From Klebsiella pneumoniae (GTDB taxonomy: Bacteria > Myxococcota_A > UBA796 > SXON01): a DNA stretch of 64,000 bases. The stretch is taken from assembly GCA_945861635.1 (NCBI GenBank), contig CAMAWH010000005.1, forward strand, positions 1 to 64,000. The letters are read 5' to 3'. A model generated the notes under the pieces. The model searched no databases and was not told the origin of the DNA. It saw only the letters and a list, made by a program, of their open reading frames with translations. The position numbers and the translations under genes are program-made. Shown here piece by piece: positions 34,950 to 44,772 of this stretch (positions within the stretch are counted from its first letter, which is position 1; each line of letters opens with the position of its first letter).

Positions 34950-37942
34950 GGCCGCCAGCGCCGGCGTCGCGCCGCGAGCATCGTCGCCAAGGCACTGCCC
35001 CATGCCCAACTGCCACCCGCGGCGTTGCAGCCGCACGAGCCGACCGCACGGAGGTCACCGCCGTCGCCCGCTCCGCCATCGGCACCGGCTCGCCCCGTCC
35101 CTTTATCGGCGTTCGACCCCTCGATGAAGCCGGTGGACCAGGCCGTACCATCCCCCGTGAATACGGCGTAGTAGGCCTCTCCGACAAAAGCGTCGGATGC
35201 CGAGATCGGCGTACCTTCGGCGAGATCGCGGCCATTGTAGACGACCTCTCCGTCGTGCACGGCCGCTGCGAAACGATCCGTCCGCCGGACGACGAGCGCT
35301 TGGCTCGTGCCCAGTGGCTGCGTCCATTCCAGTTCGACCGATTCATCGATGTCGTCACTTGCGACGAAGTCGGTGACCCCGACCGACAAATTCGAGCGAT
35401 AGACGCAGACATCATCGATGTTCCACCCTCCGTACTGCAAGCCGCCGTCGCTCTCGATCTCCCACGCGAGCGTGAGGGTTTCCCCCGGCGACGGCACACG
35501 CACCGTGTGGAGAATCCACTCTTCATCCAGCGTTGCCTCGGCCGCGTTCTTGTTGCCGCTGTTGTGATTCTCCCACACGATGCCGTCATTGGCGTAGACG
35601 CGCGCCCGATCGTAGAACCCGTCCTCGACCCCCAGCCACCGGCGGTATTGCAGGATGATGTCGCCTTCTCCGGCGGTCGGTATCGCTGGACTGGACAGCC
35701 GATTGACAATTCCGGCCTGGTACTCCCCGTTGAAGTTGCCGCCCCCAAGGTCGTTACCCCAGACTTTTCGGCCGGTGAATGCGTCCTCCGGGTCCGTAGC
35801 GTAGCCACCCGGCGTACCGAAAATCCAGTCATCGGCGCCATCGCCGTCGCGACCGCTCAGGAGCTCGTGGGTGAACAGGCCGTCGTCATCGCCGCCAAAT
35901 TCAGCGCACCAGATCTCCTCGAGCTCGCCCACATAGAAGGTGTACGGGGCGATTTCCCCTCCGGCTGGTGAAAGCGCCTCGCCTTCGCTCGAATCGACCG
36001 ACAAATAGTAGTCAACGACGGTGCCGTCCGCCAGGTTCGGGAACTGCCCGTCCAACGCTTCGCCGCTGATCGTGAGCGGAGCGCGTTGCCACGTCACTCG
36101 GCCATCGACGGAGTAGACAACCGCGGCGCTCTCTCCCTCCACTTCTACACATCCAGCCGCAACATTACGGATTCCGCCGCTAACAACGATCGCACTACCC
36201 GAAGGTTGATTGCCGATTGCCTCGTGGTCGATCGCCAACGGCCCCGTGCCATCCCCCAAGGGCCCGAGGCCGTGCTCGCCAAAGCCCTCGATAATTGCGC
36301 AGGCGTGGGGAGTGCCGTTCGTCAGGTCGCCGTCGTCGTCATCGGCAAAGATGAACTCATCGTAACTCTCTTCGATCGTCGGTCCTGCCTTCAGCGTCGC
36401 CGCGAACAGCGTCGATAGTGTCCGCCACGCTTCGCCGTGCTCCGGCCGCGTCTCCCCGTACTCCGCGTGGAGCAGCGTGCCGACGTCCCACACGGCACCG
36501 GCGAAAATAAGGCCATCTTCATGCACTTCTCCCTGAACATCGTCGGGGTACACGCGGTTCGGGGCAACGTCACGAACCGGGTCGCCGTTCGTCTGGAAAT
36601 ACGGGCCGATGAGCGAGTCCCCCGTCTGAATCGCCGAGACGGTATCCCCGGCACCCTCGCTCAAGGAGCCGTCAAAAACACCTGTTCTAACAGCATTATA
36701 ATGAAACCCATGCCCCCATTCGTGGTAGTTGACATCCGCAATCCGTCCGGTGTTTGAGCATCCACCCCCCTTCTCATAGAAGTTCACGCTCCCGTCGTAG
36801 TAGGCGTTGCAAACGTCCTCGGATGAGTTCACGTTGGAGACCAGAACGTCAATGGACATGCGATTATCCGGAGCGATCTCCGCACCCCACGCGCGCACGT
36901 CATGCAGCGCCTTGTAGCTGTCGATTTCCGCCTGGGTTGCGTCCTCCTCGGTCCAGTACAGAGCGCCGCCGCTCCACGACAGGCTGCCCTCCGCGCCGCC
37001 AGCATTCCTTACCGTCAGGTAGCTTCCCTTGAGCGCCAGCCGGTACTCGTCATCGAAGACGTCGAACGACCCATCGGCACCCGCAAACGTTGTGCCCATT
37101 GCAAGGAACGGAAGCGGCGCGTCGCTCATGTTGCCATCCACGGTCCGCGTGTCGATGCGTCCCGTGGCGAAACCCGTCGCAAAGAGAATTTCGTTGGACA
37201 CGGAGAGGAGCGTGCCAGAACCCGCGTCGACGAAGCTCACCCACTTGCCGAGCGGAGTGGCGGTGCGAGAATGGACTTTCCACGCCAACACCAACGAAAC
37301 GCGACCTTGCCGTTCCACTGGCAAGGCAACGAGCGAAGCCGATTCGTCCCGATGATCGCCGAGAGAGGCCGGACCATCGAGCCCCGCAGCGAGAATCGCG
37401 GCCTCGGCCGTGAGTTCAGCGTTTCCGATATGATGAACCGCCGGGTACGTATCCACGCCGAACAGCGCGAGCTTCCCGTCGCGAATGCGTGCCGTCACCC
37501 CGGCGCGCCATATCGGAACGCCGTCAATGGTGCGCTCAAACGCCACGTACCACGTTCGCATCGTCGCATCCCATGTAGCATTAGCAAGGCGAAGTTCCGC
37601 CTCATCGACGCCCAAGATCCCCGGATTCCGAGCGAAAAATGCGCGGAGTACGCGCTCTGCGCTCGCGCCATCACGGATCGGCGGCAGCGCGATGGCGGGG
37701 CCCCACGCGCGATGTGCCGTACCGGTTTCCTCATCAAAACGCGCCTGCCAGCCGACACCGTCACCGGCAAGAAACTCGTCCCATGCTGGCTGATGTGCGA
37801 GTCGCGTTTGGGCAATGGCGCGATATCGGCGCACCCGGTTCGGTTCCGCGAGCGTCGTGGCTGTCGGGGCAAACGCAGTCGCGGATTCGAGGAGAGACAG
37901 CAGGACGAACGAGATCATCAACCACCCGAAAGGCGTGGACAC
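34946..37942 (-). CDS. Secreted gluzincin-like metalloprotease (M36/M4-type) with MYXO-CTERM-like tail
   Basis: 998 residues from GTG 37942; ATG 37918 is the alternative. A signal peptide (ISFVLLSLLESATAFA) leads to an FTP/PepSY-like propeptide region (about 80-250). The zinc site is H407-E-W-G-H411 in NYHEWGHGFHYNAV, with E429 in LSEGAGD as probable third ligand, as in fungalysin-like M36 peptidases. Later beta domains (about 600-940) include a jelly-roll-like GGNFNGEYQAG region. The tail has C970-G-C972, a hydrophobic segment and RRRR. It is predicted to be exported, activated by propeptide cleavage and sorted at the C-terminus. Confidence 0.87.
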   Translation of the reverse strand: MSTPFGWLMISFVLLSLLESATAFAPTATTLAEPNRVRRYRAIAQTRLAHQPAWDEFLAGDGVGWQARFDEETGTAHRAWGPAIALPPIRDGASAERVLRAFFARNPGILGVDEAELRLANATWDATMRTWYVAFERTIDGVPIWRAGVTARIRDGKLALFGVDTYPAVHHIGNAELTAEAAILAAGLDGPASLGDHRDESASLVALPVERQGRVSLVLAWKVHSRTATPLGKWVSFVDAGSGTLLSVSNEILFATGFATGRIDTRTVDGNMSDAPLPFLAMGTTFAGADGSFDVFDDEYRLALKGSYLTVRNAGGAEGSLSWSGGALYWTEEDATQAEIDSYKALHDVRAWGAEIAPDNRMSIDVLVSNVNSSEDVCNAYYDGSVNFYEKGGGCSNTGRIADVNYHEWGHGFHYNAVRTGVFDGSLSEGAGDTVSAIQTGDSLIGPYFQTNGDPVRDVAPNRVYPDDVQGEVHEDGLIFAGAVWDVGTLLHAEYGETRPEHGEAWRTLSTLFAATLKAGPTIEESYDEFIFADDDDGDLTNGTPHACAIIEGFGEHGLGPLGDGTGPLAIDHEAIGNQPSGSAIVVSGGIRNVAAGCVEVEGESAAVVYSVDGRVTWQRAPLTISGEALDGQFPNLADGTVVDYYLSVDSSEGEALSPAGGEIAPYTFYVGELEEIWCAEFGGDDDGLFTHELLSGRDGDGADDWIFGTPGGYATDPEDAFTGRKVWGNDLGGGNFNGEYQAGIVNRLSSPAIPTAGEGDIILQYRRWLGVEDGFYDRARVYANDGIVWENHNSGNKNAAEATLDEEWILHTVRVPSPGETLTLAWEIESDGGLQYGGWNIDDVCVYRSNLSVGVTDFVASDDIDESVELEWTQPLGTSQALVVRRTDRFAAAVHDGEVVYNGRDLAEGTPISASDAFVGEAYYAVFTGDGTAWSTGFIEGSNADKGTGRAGADGGAGDGGDLRAVGSCGCNAAGGSWAWGSALATMLAARRRRWRP

Positions 37943-37989
37943 TATATGCTCGGGATCGGACCGGGCCGCGCCCTCCACAGATTGCTGAC

Positions 37990-39489
37990 ATGCACATCCT
38001 CGCCGCGATCCTGATCGGCTGCCCGTCGGAGCCCGTGCCTACAAAATTACCGGCTTTGCCACCGGAGTTGGTCGCGTTGGCCGACTTCGCTACGGGCGAG
38101 GAACGACCGATCCGGGAGTTCACCATCGCGTTTACAGGCGAGGTGCGCGGGGAAATCGAACCCTGCGGTTGCCCGACCGCGCCGTACGGGGGCTTCCGGC
38201 GCCGCGCCCATTTTTTGGAGCAGCTTCGCGCCGAAGGGTTGCCCGTTTTCGTTCTGGACGCGGGTGAGATGCTGGTGAAGGGTCAGGTGGCCGATCGCTC
38301 GGACGACCGTCGGCGGCGGGCGCGCGCGGTGCTCGACCTCGCTCGAGCCACAGGGCTTGACGCCTGGACGGCGTCCGCCAGCGACCTGACGGTGGGCGGC
38401 GTTGCATTTCTCACCGAAAACGGAGCGCTGGCCGCAAACTGGCTGGACAACGCCGGGAACCGCCCGATGGCGGGGACATTTGTTGTGGAACGACTTGGCG
38501 TTCGGCTGGGTATAGTCGGCATCGCGGACGCGCCCAAATCCGATCTGCATGCCGCCGTTGCCGTCACGGCGGTCAGCGCCGCAATTCAGGCTGCAGTGGC
38601 CGCCGCACCGCCAATCGACGCGTGGATAGCGTTGTCGAGTGCGGACTATTCCACGAACGTCGCGGTGGCCGAGGGAGTACCGGCGCTGGGCGTCGTGCTG
38701 AGCGTCAGCGGCGACGAAATGAGTGATCCGATGACGACCAAAGGGGCGCCGATCGTAGAAACCGCGGACCGCGGGCGTTTCGTCAGCGTCGTCCGCATCG
38801 CTCTCGCATCGACGCCGGGCCCGCTGCGACTTGTCTCGTCCGGGCCGTTGAAGACGGCGGCCGACGCCCGGCGTCAGTATGGCGCGGCGGACGCAGACGC
38901 CCGGGAAAGGCTCCTCGACCGCAGGGAGGCGATGATCGAGGTGGTTGCCGGCGCCGCCCGGGGTCGCAACCTCGCGTATGTCGATTCGCAACCTCTCGGC
39001 ACCGAACTCGAGCGCGATGGCGCTGCGGACGCTGTGCTCTCCGGCTTCCGCGCGGACACGCAGACGGCCGCGCAGATTCGCGTCGGTGCGCGCGAAAAGG
39101 GCGAACACTACGCCACGACGACGGCATGCGCAGGGTGCCACACCGATCGCCTCGCCAGTTGGTCGTTCGATGGCCACGCGCGCGCCTACGAAGCCTTGCT
39201 GACCCGTAAGGCGGGTACGTCAACCGAGTGTGTCGGCTGCCACACCACGGGGTTCGGTGAGCCCGGCGGTTATGCGAAGCTGGATGTGGCCACGCTGCGC
39301 ACGTACAAGGCCGTGCAGTGTGAGGCGTGCCACGGGCCCATGGGCGGCCACCCAGAGAGCAAAGCGGTCGGGAGTCGTCCCGTCACGGAAGCCACGTGCC
39401 GCACCTGTCACGACGTCGCCAACAGCCCACAATTCAACTACCGTACCTACCTGGCGCGCATCAGCTGCTCCCGCGCGGACGCACCATAG
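37990..39489 (+). CDS. Lipoprotein with metallophosphoesterase-like domain and four c-type heme sites
   Basis: 499 residues from ATG 37990. Signal MHILAAILIGC. Residues about 45-345 resemble the 5'-nucleotidase/metallophosphoesterase fold seen in this cytochrome class: EIEPCGCPTAPYGGFRRRA (53-73) and FVLDAGEMLV. The C-terminal part has CxxCH at C380, C414, C444 and C470, four heme sites, as in cytochrome c554-like proteins. It is probably a periplasmic electron-transfer protein. The metal-binding residues of the phosphoesterase core are incomplete to my eye, so catalysis is uncertain. Confidence 0.87.
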   Translation: MHILAAILIGCPSEPVPTKLPALPPELVALADFATGEERPIREFTIAFTGEVRGEIEPCGCPTAPYGGFRRRAHFLEQLRAEGLPVFVLDAGEMLVKGQVADRSDDRRRRARAVLDLARATGLDAWTASASDLTVGGVAFLTENGALAANWLDNAGNRPMAGTFVVERLGVRLGIVGIADAPKSDLHAAVAVTAVSAAIQAAVAAAPPIDAWIALSSADYSTNVAVAEGVPALGVVLSVSGDEMSDPMTTKGAPIVETADRGRFVSVVRIALASTPGPLRLVSSGPLKTAADARRQYGAADADARERLLDRREAMIEVVAGAARGRNLAYVDSQPLGTELERDGAADAVLSGFRADTQTAAQIRVGAREKGEHYATTTACAGCHTDRLASWSFDGHARAYEALLTRKAGTSTECVGCHTTGFGEPGGYAKLDVATLRTYKAVQCEACHGPMGGHPESKAVGSRPVTEATCRTCHDVANSPQFNYRTYLARISCSRADAP

Positions 39490-39513
39490 ACCTCCCGCAG
39501 ACGCATCGCGAGC

Positions 39514-41553
39514 TCACCAAGTCGACAGGAATTGATCCACTTCCTCCCGCTCAAGCAAGCCCACCGAAAGCTCGACACATGCGCCGCAGACGTCGAGGCC
39601 GTTGTATCGGTACACGCCGCGCGCGTCGGTGACGCCCCGTAGGTCGAGCGCCATGCGGCCGCAGAGCACGCACGCGGCATCGTCCGGCGCACCAAGCGCA
39701 CGACGATTTCGCGCAACTTCCCCGACGCAACGATCACAAATGACGGCGCTTGTACCGGACATGAGGTGCGTGACTTCCGTGCCCACACGGCCGCACCCAG
39801 AACAATGAACGTCGGACGCGCCATCCAGCGCGCGCGGCTCACCCGGCTGCGCAGGCGGCGTCACCTGCGCGAGGAGCCGCTCTACGATCGCGCCAGCGCC
39901 GCGGTCCTGAGCCCGGCGCACCAACGCGCGCGCGGCATCGCCATCGCCACACATCACCGCAGCCGCCATCACGGGGACTTGGAGTTCGGCGTCCACATCC
40001 TTGCCCCAACTCGCGAGGAGATTGCGGGCGGCGCGACTACGGCGGGTGGCGATCGCGAGCAGGAGCACCGACTGGTAGGCCCGCGCCTCCGCGCGCTCCG
40101 CCTCCACAGCGCGCCGATGCTGCGAAAGGTCCGCCGCGTTGCCCCGCCGCTCGACGGCCGCGCGCTGAATATCCTCGACCGTGACGTTCAGGCCGGCCGT
40201 CAGCGCCGGCTCGGGTAGCCACGCCGCCGCCGCCAAGGCGTTGCGCGCCAGCGCCACCCCAAAGTGACGCCCAGGCTCCCGCAAGCGCGCCCCCACCTCG
40301 TCCGCGACGTGCCCACCGGCGAGCGCACACGCCGCTTCCCAGAGCTCGAAACGCAGCCCCTCGTCCTCCGTAGCTTCAACCGACTGCAACACGGCGCTCA
40401 CGGACGACGGACCGACCGCGCGCAGCTCGTCGAGAAGGACGGCGATGCGGCGGCGAGTGATCGTCCGGGGTGCGTTCTCGCCCGCAGTATGCGGCGTTCC
40501 ATCGTACGCGGCGACCTCGACTCCCAGTGCCTTCTGGAGCCACGCAATCTCTCCCGCATGGCGACGAGTTCGCGCCAGCTCGACGTAGCTGGCCATGTCC
40601 TCCGGGTGGTCTTGCAGGGTTTCGCGGAAAACCTTGAGCGCGTCCGCGACATGCCCTTCTTCCACAAGCGTGCACCCCAACGCGTGGCGGGCCGAGAGCA
40701 GGTTCGGATCGAGGAGCAGCGCCTTGTTGCAGTACTCGCGGGCCCTTCCCAACTCGCCAAGGTGCAAATAGGCCATGCCGACCTGCGCGTACACGGGCGC
40801 GTCGTCCGGACCACCGGCGGCCGAAAGCGCTTCCAGATACTGGCGATTGTGCTGAATCGCGTTCTTGTATTTTCCGAGCGCGAACGCGACTTGTCCGAGG
40901 TGCTTGCGTGCAACGGTTGAGAACTTCGGGTTTTGGCGAAGCCGGATGAACAACTTTTCGGCATCGGCGTACCTGCCCGTTTGGAGGCAGGAAAGACCAA
41001 GATCGCGCATCAGCGGCGCGAGAAGATCCGGACTCGGCTCACGACGCAGCGCATGCACGAGGTGGTACTGCGACCGCTCAATCAGGCGCGTCCCCCCGAT
41101 CTGTCGGGCGCGCTCGGCGAGCGTGCGACCCAGCAACAGGTGAACCTCCCACGCATCCGGGGCCGCGCGGCAGGCCGTTTCAAGATGGCGAATCGCGAGG
41201 TGGCGGTCACCCAGCGCACGGTGCATTGCGCCCAGAGCAAGATGCAAATCCGCCCGATCGGCCTCGACCCGAAGCGCCTCGTCCAGATATTTCTGCGCCG
41301 CTTCCGGCCGCTCCATCCCCACCAACGCTGCTCCCGCAAGTACGAGCCCCGCTGCGTTTCCGGGGCTTTCTGCCAAAACCTTTCTTGCCTGTGCCAGCGC
41401 CAGCGCACACACGGCTTCCCCGCCGCCGTGCCACATTCCGCGCGACAGCAACGTCCGCGTCAATTCGAGGCGCGAATCGACGTCGTCCGGTTTCTCGGCG
41501 AGATGCGCTTCGAGGCGCGCTGCCGACCATTCGAGCTTTTGGTGCGGATACAT
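39514..41553 (-). CDS. TPR protein with C-terminal ClpX-type zinc finger
   Basis: 679 residues. A long array of TPR-type helices covers about 20-360, for example VLAGAALVGMERPEAAQKYL and YAQVGMAYLHLGELGRARE. A less regular helical region follows (360-580). Near 590-616 a four-Cys zinc finger, CSGCGRVGTEV then VICDRC, matches the N-terminal zinc domain of ClpX. A second CxxC pair with a later CGAC (about 635-665) may bind another zinc. No signal peptide, so cytoplasmic. A role in recruiting a protease or assembling a complex is inference. Confidence 0.83.
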   Translation of the reverse strand: MYPHQKLEWSAARLEAHLAEKPDDVDSRLELTRTLLSRGMWHGGGEAVCALALAQARKVLAESPGNAAGLVLAGAALVGMERPEAAQKYLDEALRVEADRADLHLALGAMHRALGDRHLAIRHLETACRAAPDAWEVHLLLGRTLAERARQIGGTRLIERSQYHLVHALRREPSPDLLAPLMRDLGLSCLQTGRYADAEKLFIRLRQNPKFSTVARKHLGQVAFALGKYKNAIQHNRQYLEALSAAGGPDDAPVYAQVGMAYLHLGELGRAREYCNKALLLDPNLLSARHALGCTLVEEGHVADALKVFRETLQDHPEDMASYVELARTRRHAGEIAWLQKALGVEVAAYDGTPHTAGENAPRTITRRRIAVLLDELRAVGPSSVSAVLQSVEATEDEGLRFELWEAACALAGGHVADEVGARLREPGRHFGVALARNALAAAAWLPEPALTAGLNVTVEDIQRAAVERRGNAADLSQHRRAVEAERAEARAYQSVLLLAIATRRSRAARNLLASWGKDVDAELQVPVMAAAVMCGDGDAARALVRRAQDRGAGAIVERLLAQVTPPAQPGEPRALDGASDVHCSGCGRVGTEVTHLMSGTSAVICDRCVGEVARNRRALGAPDDAACVLCGRMALDLRGVTDARGVYRYNGLDVCGACVELSVGLLEREEVDQFLSTW

Positions 41554-41591
41554 GGCGGGATACGGGGAGAGAAGTGCTACCCTATCGCATC

Positions 41592-41762
41592 ATGGGCAAT
41601 CGGCGCGGTCAGGCAACGACGGAATGGGCGGTTCTACTGTCCGTCATCGTCGTGGCCATCGTGGCAGCAGGCTGGGCCTTTGTGGGGCCCTTCATCGGAC
41701 AGATGGACGACTTCGGGAAGGGCGCGGAAACGGTCTACGCATCTGGCGACCTCGCGAAGTAG
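41592..41762 (+). CDS. Small Flp/TadE-type pilin-like protein
   Basis: 56 residues from ATG 41592. A short basic leader (MGNRRGQ) ends in a Gly-x-x-Thr-Glu-type segment (GQATTEWAVLLSVIVVAIVAAG), the pattern of Flp/TadE pilins that are cut by a prepilin peptidase. No tad assembly genes lie nearby. It could be a minor pilin or a small membrane protein. Confidence 0.65.
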   Translation: MGNRRGQATTEWAVLLSVIVVAIVAAGWAFVGPFIGQMDDFGKGAETVYASGDLAK

Positions 41763-41801
41763 CGGCGCGGCGCCACCGGCGCCGAGGCGATAGGCCGCCG
41801 C

Positions 41802-44309
41802 GTGCGCCCGCTCGACGTCGTATTCTTTTTTTCCGGCAGCGCGGGGCTGGTCTACGAGTCGATCTGGGGCCGGCAGCTCCACCTCGTTTTTGGAACGTCG
41901 CAGTTCGCCATCGCGACGGTGTTGGCGGCGTTCATGACAGGACTCGCGATCGGCGGGGCTGTCGCTGCCCGCTGGGCCTCAAGGGTGCGCCGACCGCTCC
42001 GGGTGTACGCGGGTTTGGAACTCGTCATCGGCGCCTTTGCCCTTGCGTTTCCGACACTCCTGGACGCGCTGGGCCCTGTCTACACGGAATTCTACCAGAC
42101 CTTTCATCCCTCGCTCCTGGCGTTCGGGGCCTTCCAATTCTGCTTGGTGGGCACGCTTCTGGCCATCCCAACGGCCTGCATGGGAGCCACACTGCCGGTG
42201 CTGCTGCGGCTGCCGACGGTCGAGGATAGCGGTGCGGCAACCGGCAGATTGTACGGCATCAACACCGCCGGAGCCGCGTTCGGCGTGTGGCTCGCCGGCT
42301 TCTACCTGCTCCCCGAAATCGGCGTTCACGCAACCACGATGGTGGCCGCCTGCACCAACGTCATTTTGGCCGCGGCTGCCCTCGCACTCGATCGCCGTAC
42401 CGCGAACGTAGCGCGCACAGAAACGGCCGCTGCGGCCAACGTGCGTGTGTCGCTCTTGATCGTCGCCGCTTTTGCCGGCGCCTCCTCCCTGGCCATGGAA
42501 GTCGCCTGGTTCCGGCTTTTGACGCTGGTGCTTGGGGGCAGCGTGTACGCATTCACGGTCATGTTGCTCGCTTTTCTCATCGGCATCGCAACCGGCGGCT
42601 GGGTCGGTGGCGGCGTTGCCGATCGCCTGTCCGCGCGCGGTCGGGCGCTCGAAGGGATCGTCGTCGCTCAGATCGCAGTCGCATTGCTGTCCTACGCGGC
42701 CATGTGGCTCTATGGCGAGCTTCCCATCACGTTCGTACGCATGTACTGGGTGATTCAGTCAGCCCCGGAGTTGCTGTGGCCGATGAAATGCGCCCTTGCG
42801 ATGCTGGTCATGACCCTGCCCGCCGTGTTCATGGGTGCAACGTTTCCGCTCCTCGTCCGCGTTGCCGCGGAGCGCAACCTTTCGGCTGCCGTCGGGCAGA
42901 TCTACGCGGCCAACACGCTCGGTGCGATTGCCGGCGCCTTCGGCGGCGGTTTCATCTTGTTGCCGCTGTTGCGCGTGACGGGAACGGTCCTCGTCTGTAT
43001 CGCAATCAATCTGGCGGCCGCCACACTGGCGATGGTCGGCCGCTCCCGTCGTGGGGCGGGAGCGCTCGTCGTCGCTAGCGCAGGATTGCTCGCCATCGCC
43101 GCGGCAGCGCCGCCGCCGTGGGACCCGATGTGGATGACCACGGGCGTTTACAAATACGTCGACAACCTCAAGGAGCCAACGGCTGAGGCGATGAAGAAAC
43201 AATTCATCGACCGGTACAAACTTCTTTTCTACGAGGAGGGCCTCACCTCCGTCGTCACCGTTGCCCAAAACCGCATCACGGGGAACGTCTGGCTCGCCAA
43301 CAACGGCAAGATCGACGCGTCAACGACCACGGACATGCCGACGCAGGTGCTCGTTGCTCACTTGCCGTTCTTGTTTACCGCAGAAAGTGCGCGCGACGTC
43401 GTGGTCGTCGGACTTGCAAGCGGCGTGACCCTCGGCGCTGCCACGCTCCACGACGAGGTGGACCGGATCGACGTGATCGAGATCGAGCCGGCCATCGCAA
43501 AAGCAACGGAGTTTTTCCTCCCCTGGAACCACCGGGCGCTGTACGACCCCCGCGTCCGCCTGATCGACAACGACGGCCGGAATCAGCTTTACCTTACCCC
43601 AGCTTCTACCTATGACATCGTGATTGCAGAGCCGTCCAACCCCTGGCTGACTGGTGTCTCCAACTTGTTTACGCGGGAATTCTTCGAGATGGGAAAAGGG
43701 CGCGTCAAACCCCGCGGGGTTTGGAGTCAATGGGTGCAGATGTACGGAATGGACAGCCGCGATCTCCGCGCGGTCATGCGTACGTTTTGTCAGGCATGGC
43801 CTCACGTTCGATTCTTTTCAACGATTCGAGATGCCGATCTGGTGATGATCGGATCTGAATCACCGCTGGCGCTCAGCGAAGAGATCGCTCGCCGATGGGT
43901 GCATCAGAACAACGGCCTTGAGGCGGAGTTTGGCCAGGTCGGAATCTACGACGAATACGACCTGCTTTCCCACTACCTCTTCGACCGCGACACGGCGCTC
44001 AGGCTCACCGAGGGCGTGCCCGAAAACACCGACGACAACCTCCTTGTGGAGTTCTCAGCGCCCCACAACCTGCACCGCGAGACGTCGACGGAAAATTTTT
44101 TGATGCTCCTTCCGAACGCATCGACGCCCCTCGACGCCGTCGCGTCCGCGGACGGGCTGATCCGACTGGCAGAGGCGTACGACGCGCGCGACGACACCGT
44201 CCGCGCCTTGATCGCCCTGAAGGAAGCGGAACGCCGCGAACCGGGCCGCGACGACACCCTCGACCGCTACATGCGCTACCAGAAAAAGTTGCGGGAGCGA
44301 ATTCGGTAA
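41802..44309 (+). CDS. Fused membrane/spermidine synthase-like protein
   Basis: 835 residues from GTG 41802. About 12 hydrophobic segments fill residues 1-430 (for example VFFFSGSAGLVYESIWGRQL and GATLPVLLRLPTV). Residues about 445-700 form an aminopropyltransferase-type methylase fold: VVVVGLASGVTLGAATLHD, IDVIEIEPAI, and EPSNPWLTGVSNLFT, the family signature for polyamine synthases. The glycine-rich motif is G-L-A-S-G rather than G-G-G-D-G. The C-terminus (about 740-835) is TPR-like. The substrate is unknown; similar fusions are common in environmental bacteria. Confidence 0.9.
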   Translation: MRPLDVVFFFSGSAGLVYESIWGRQLHLVFGTSQFAIATVLAAFMTGLAIGGAVAARWASRVRRPLRVYAGLELVIGAFALAFPTLLDALGPVYTEFYQTFHPSLLAFGAFQFCLVGTLLAIPTACMGATLPVLLRLPTVEDSGAATGRLYGINTAGAAFGVWLAGFYLLPEIGVHATTMVAACTNVILAAAALALDRRTANVARTETAAAANVRVSLLIVAAFAGASSLAMEVAWFRLLTLVLGGSVYAFTVMLLAFLIGIATGGWVGGGVADRLSARGRALEGIVVAQIAVALLSYAAMWLYGELPITFVRMYWVIQSAPELLWPMKCALAMLVMTLPAVFMGATFPLLVRVAAERNLSAAVGQIYAANTLGAIAGAFGGGFILLPLLRVTGTVLVCIAINLAAATLAMVGRSRRGAGALVVASAGLLAIAAAAPPPWDPMWMTTGVYKYVDNLKEPTAEAMKKQFIDRYKLLFYEEGLTSVVTVAQNRITGNVWLANNGKIDASTTTDMPTQVLVAHLPFLFTAESARDVVVVGLASGVTLGAATLHDEVDRIDVIEIEPAIAKATEFFLPWNHRALYDPRVRLIDNDGRNQLYLTPASTYDIVIAEPSNPWLTGVSNLFTREFFEMGKGRVKPRGVWSQWVQMYGMDSRDLRAVMRTFCQAWPHVRFFSTIRDADLVMIGSESPLALSEEIARRWVHQNNGLEAEFGQVGIYDEYDLLSHYLFDRDTALRLTEGVPENTDDNLLVEFSAPHNLHRETSTENFLMLLPNASTPLDAVASADGLIRLAEAYDARDDTVRALIALKEAERREPGRDDTLDRYMRYQKKLRERIR

Positions 44310-44326
44310 ATCCGAGGGGGAGCGAA

Positions 44327-44355
44327 TTTCGGGAACCGCGTGCGGTACCCCGAAT
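44327..44355. terminator. Possible bidirectional terminator between the convergent genes
   Basis: An imperfect inverted repeat between the spermidine synthase-like gene and rpsI: TTCGGG...CCCGAA flanking ACCG...CGGT with a small bulge. It lies in the 64-base convergent gap. No strong T run on either side, so function is uncertain. Confidence 0.4.
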
Positions 44356-44373
44356 CGTTGACGCGCCGCCTGG

Positions 44374-44772
44374 CTAGCGCTTCGAGAACTGGAAGCGCTT
44401 GCGCGCGCCCGGACGACCGTACTTCTTGCGTTCGACCTTGCGGTCGTCACGGCGCAGGTAGCCGGCGTGCTTCAGGCTTGAACGATCAGCGGGGTTGGCG
44501 GCGACAAGCGCACGCGCCACGCCATGGCGAATTGCGTCGGCCTGACCATGAAGGCCTCCGCCCTTGACCGTACACCACACGTCGTAGGTTTCGACGACAT
44601 TCGCCACCTGCAAGGGCTGGCGGATGACCATCTTTAGCACCGGGCGATGCAGGTATTCCCCATCGTCACGACCGTTGATGGTGACCTTGCCCGTACCCGG
44701 ACGAAGGAACACGCGCGCCGTGGCCGACTTGCGACGACCAGTGGCGTAGTACTGCACGATCTTGGTAGCCAT
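44374..44772 (-). CDS. rpsI: Ribosomal protein S9
   Basis: 132 residues. [20 protein letters not shown] at the N-terminus and the basic [25 protein letters not shown]-type tail (in outline) are typical of S9. It overlaps rplM by one base (TGATG), the standard L13-S9 pair. Confidence 0.97.
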   Translation of the reverse strand: MATKIVQYYATGRRKSATARVFLRPGTGKVTINGRDDGEYLHRPVLKMVIRQPLQVANVVETYDVWCTVKGGGLHGQADAIRHGVARALVAANPADRSSLKHAGYLRRDDRKVERKKYGRPGARKRFQFSKR

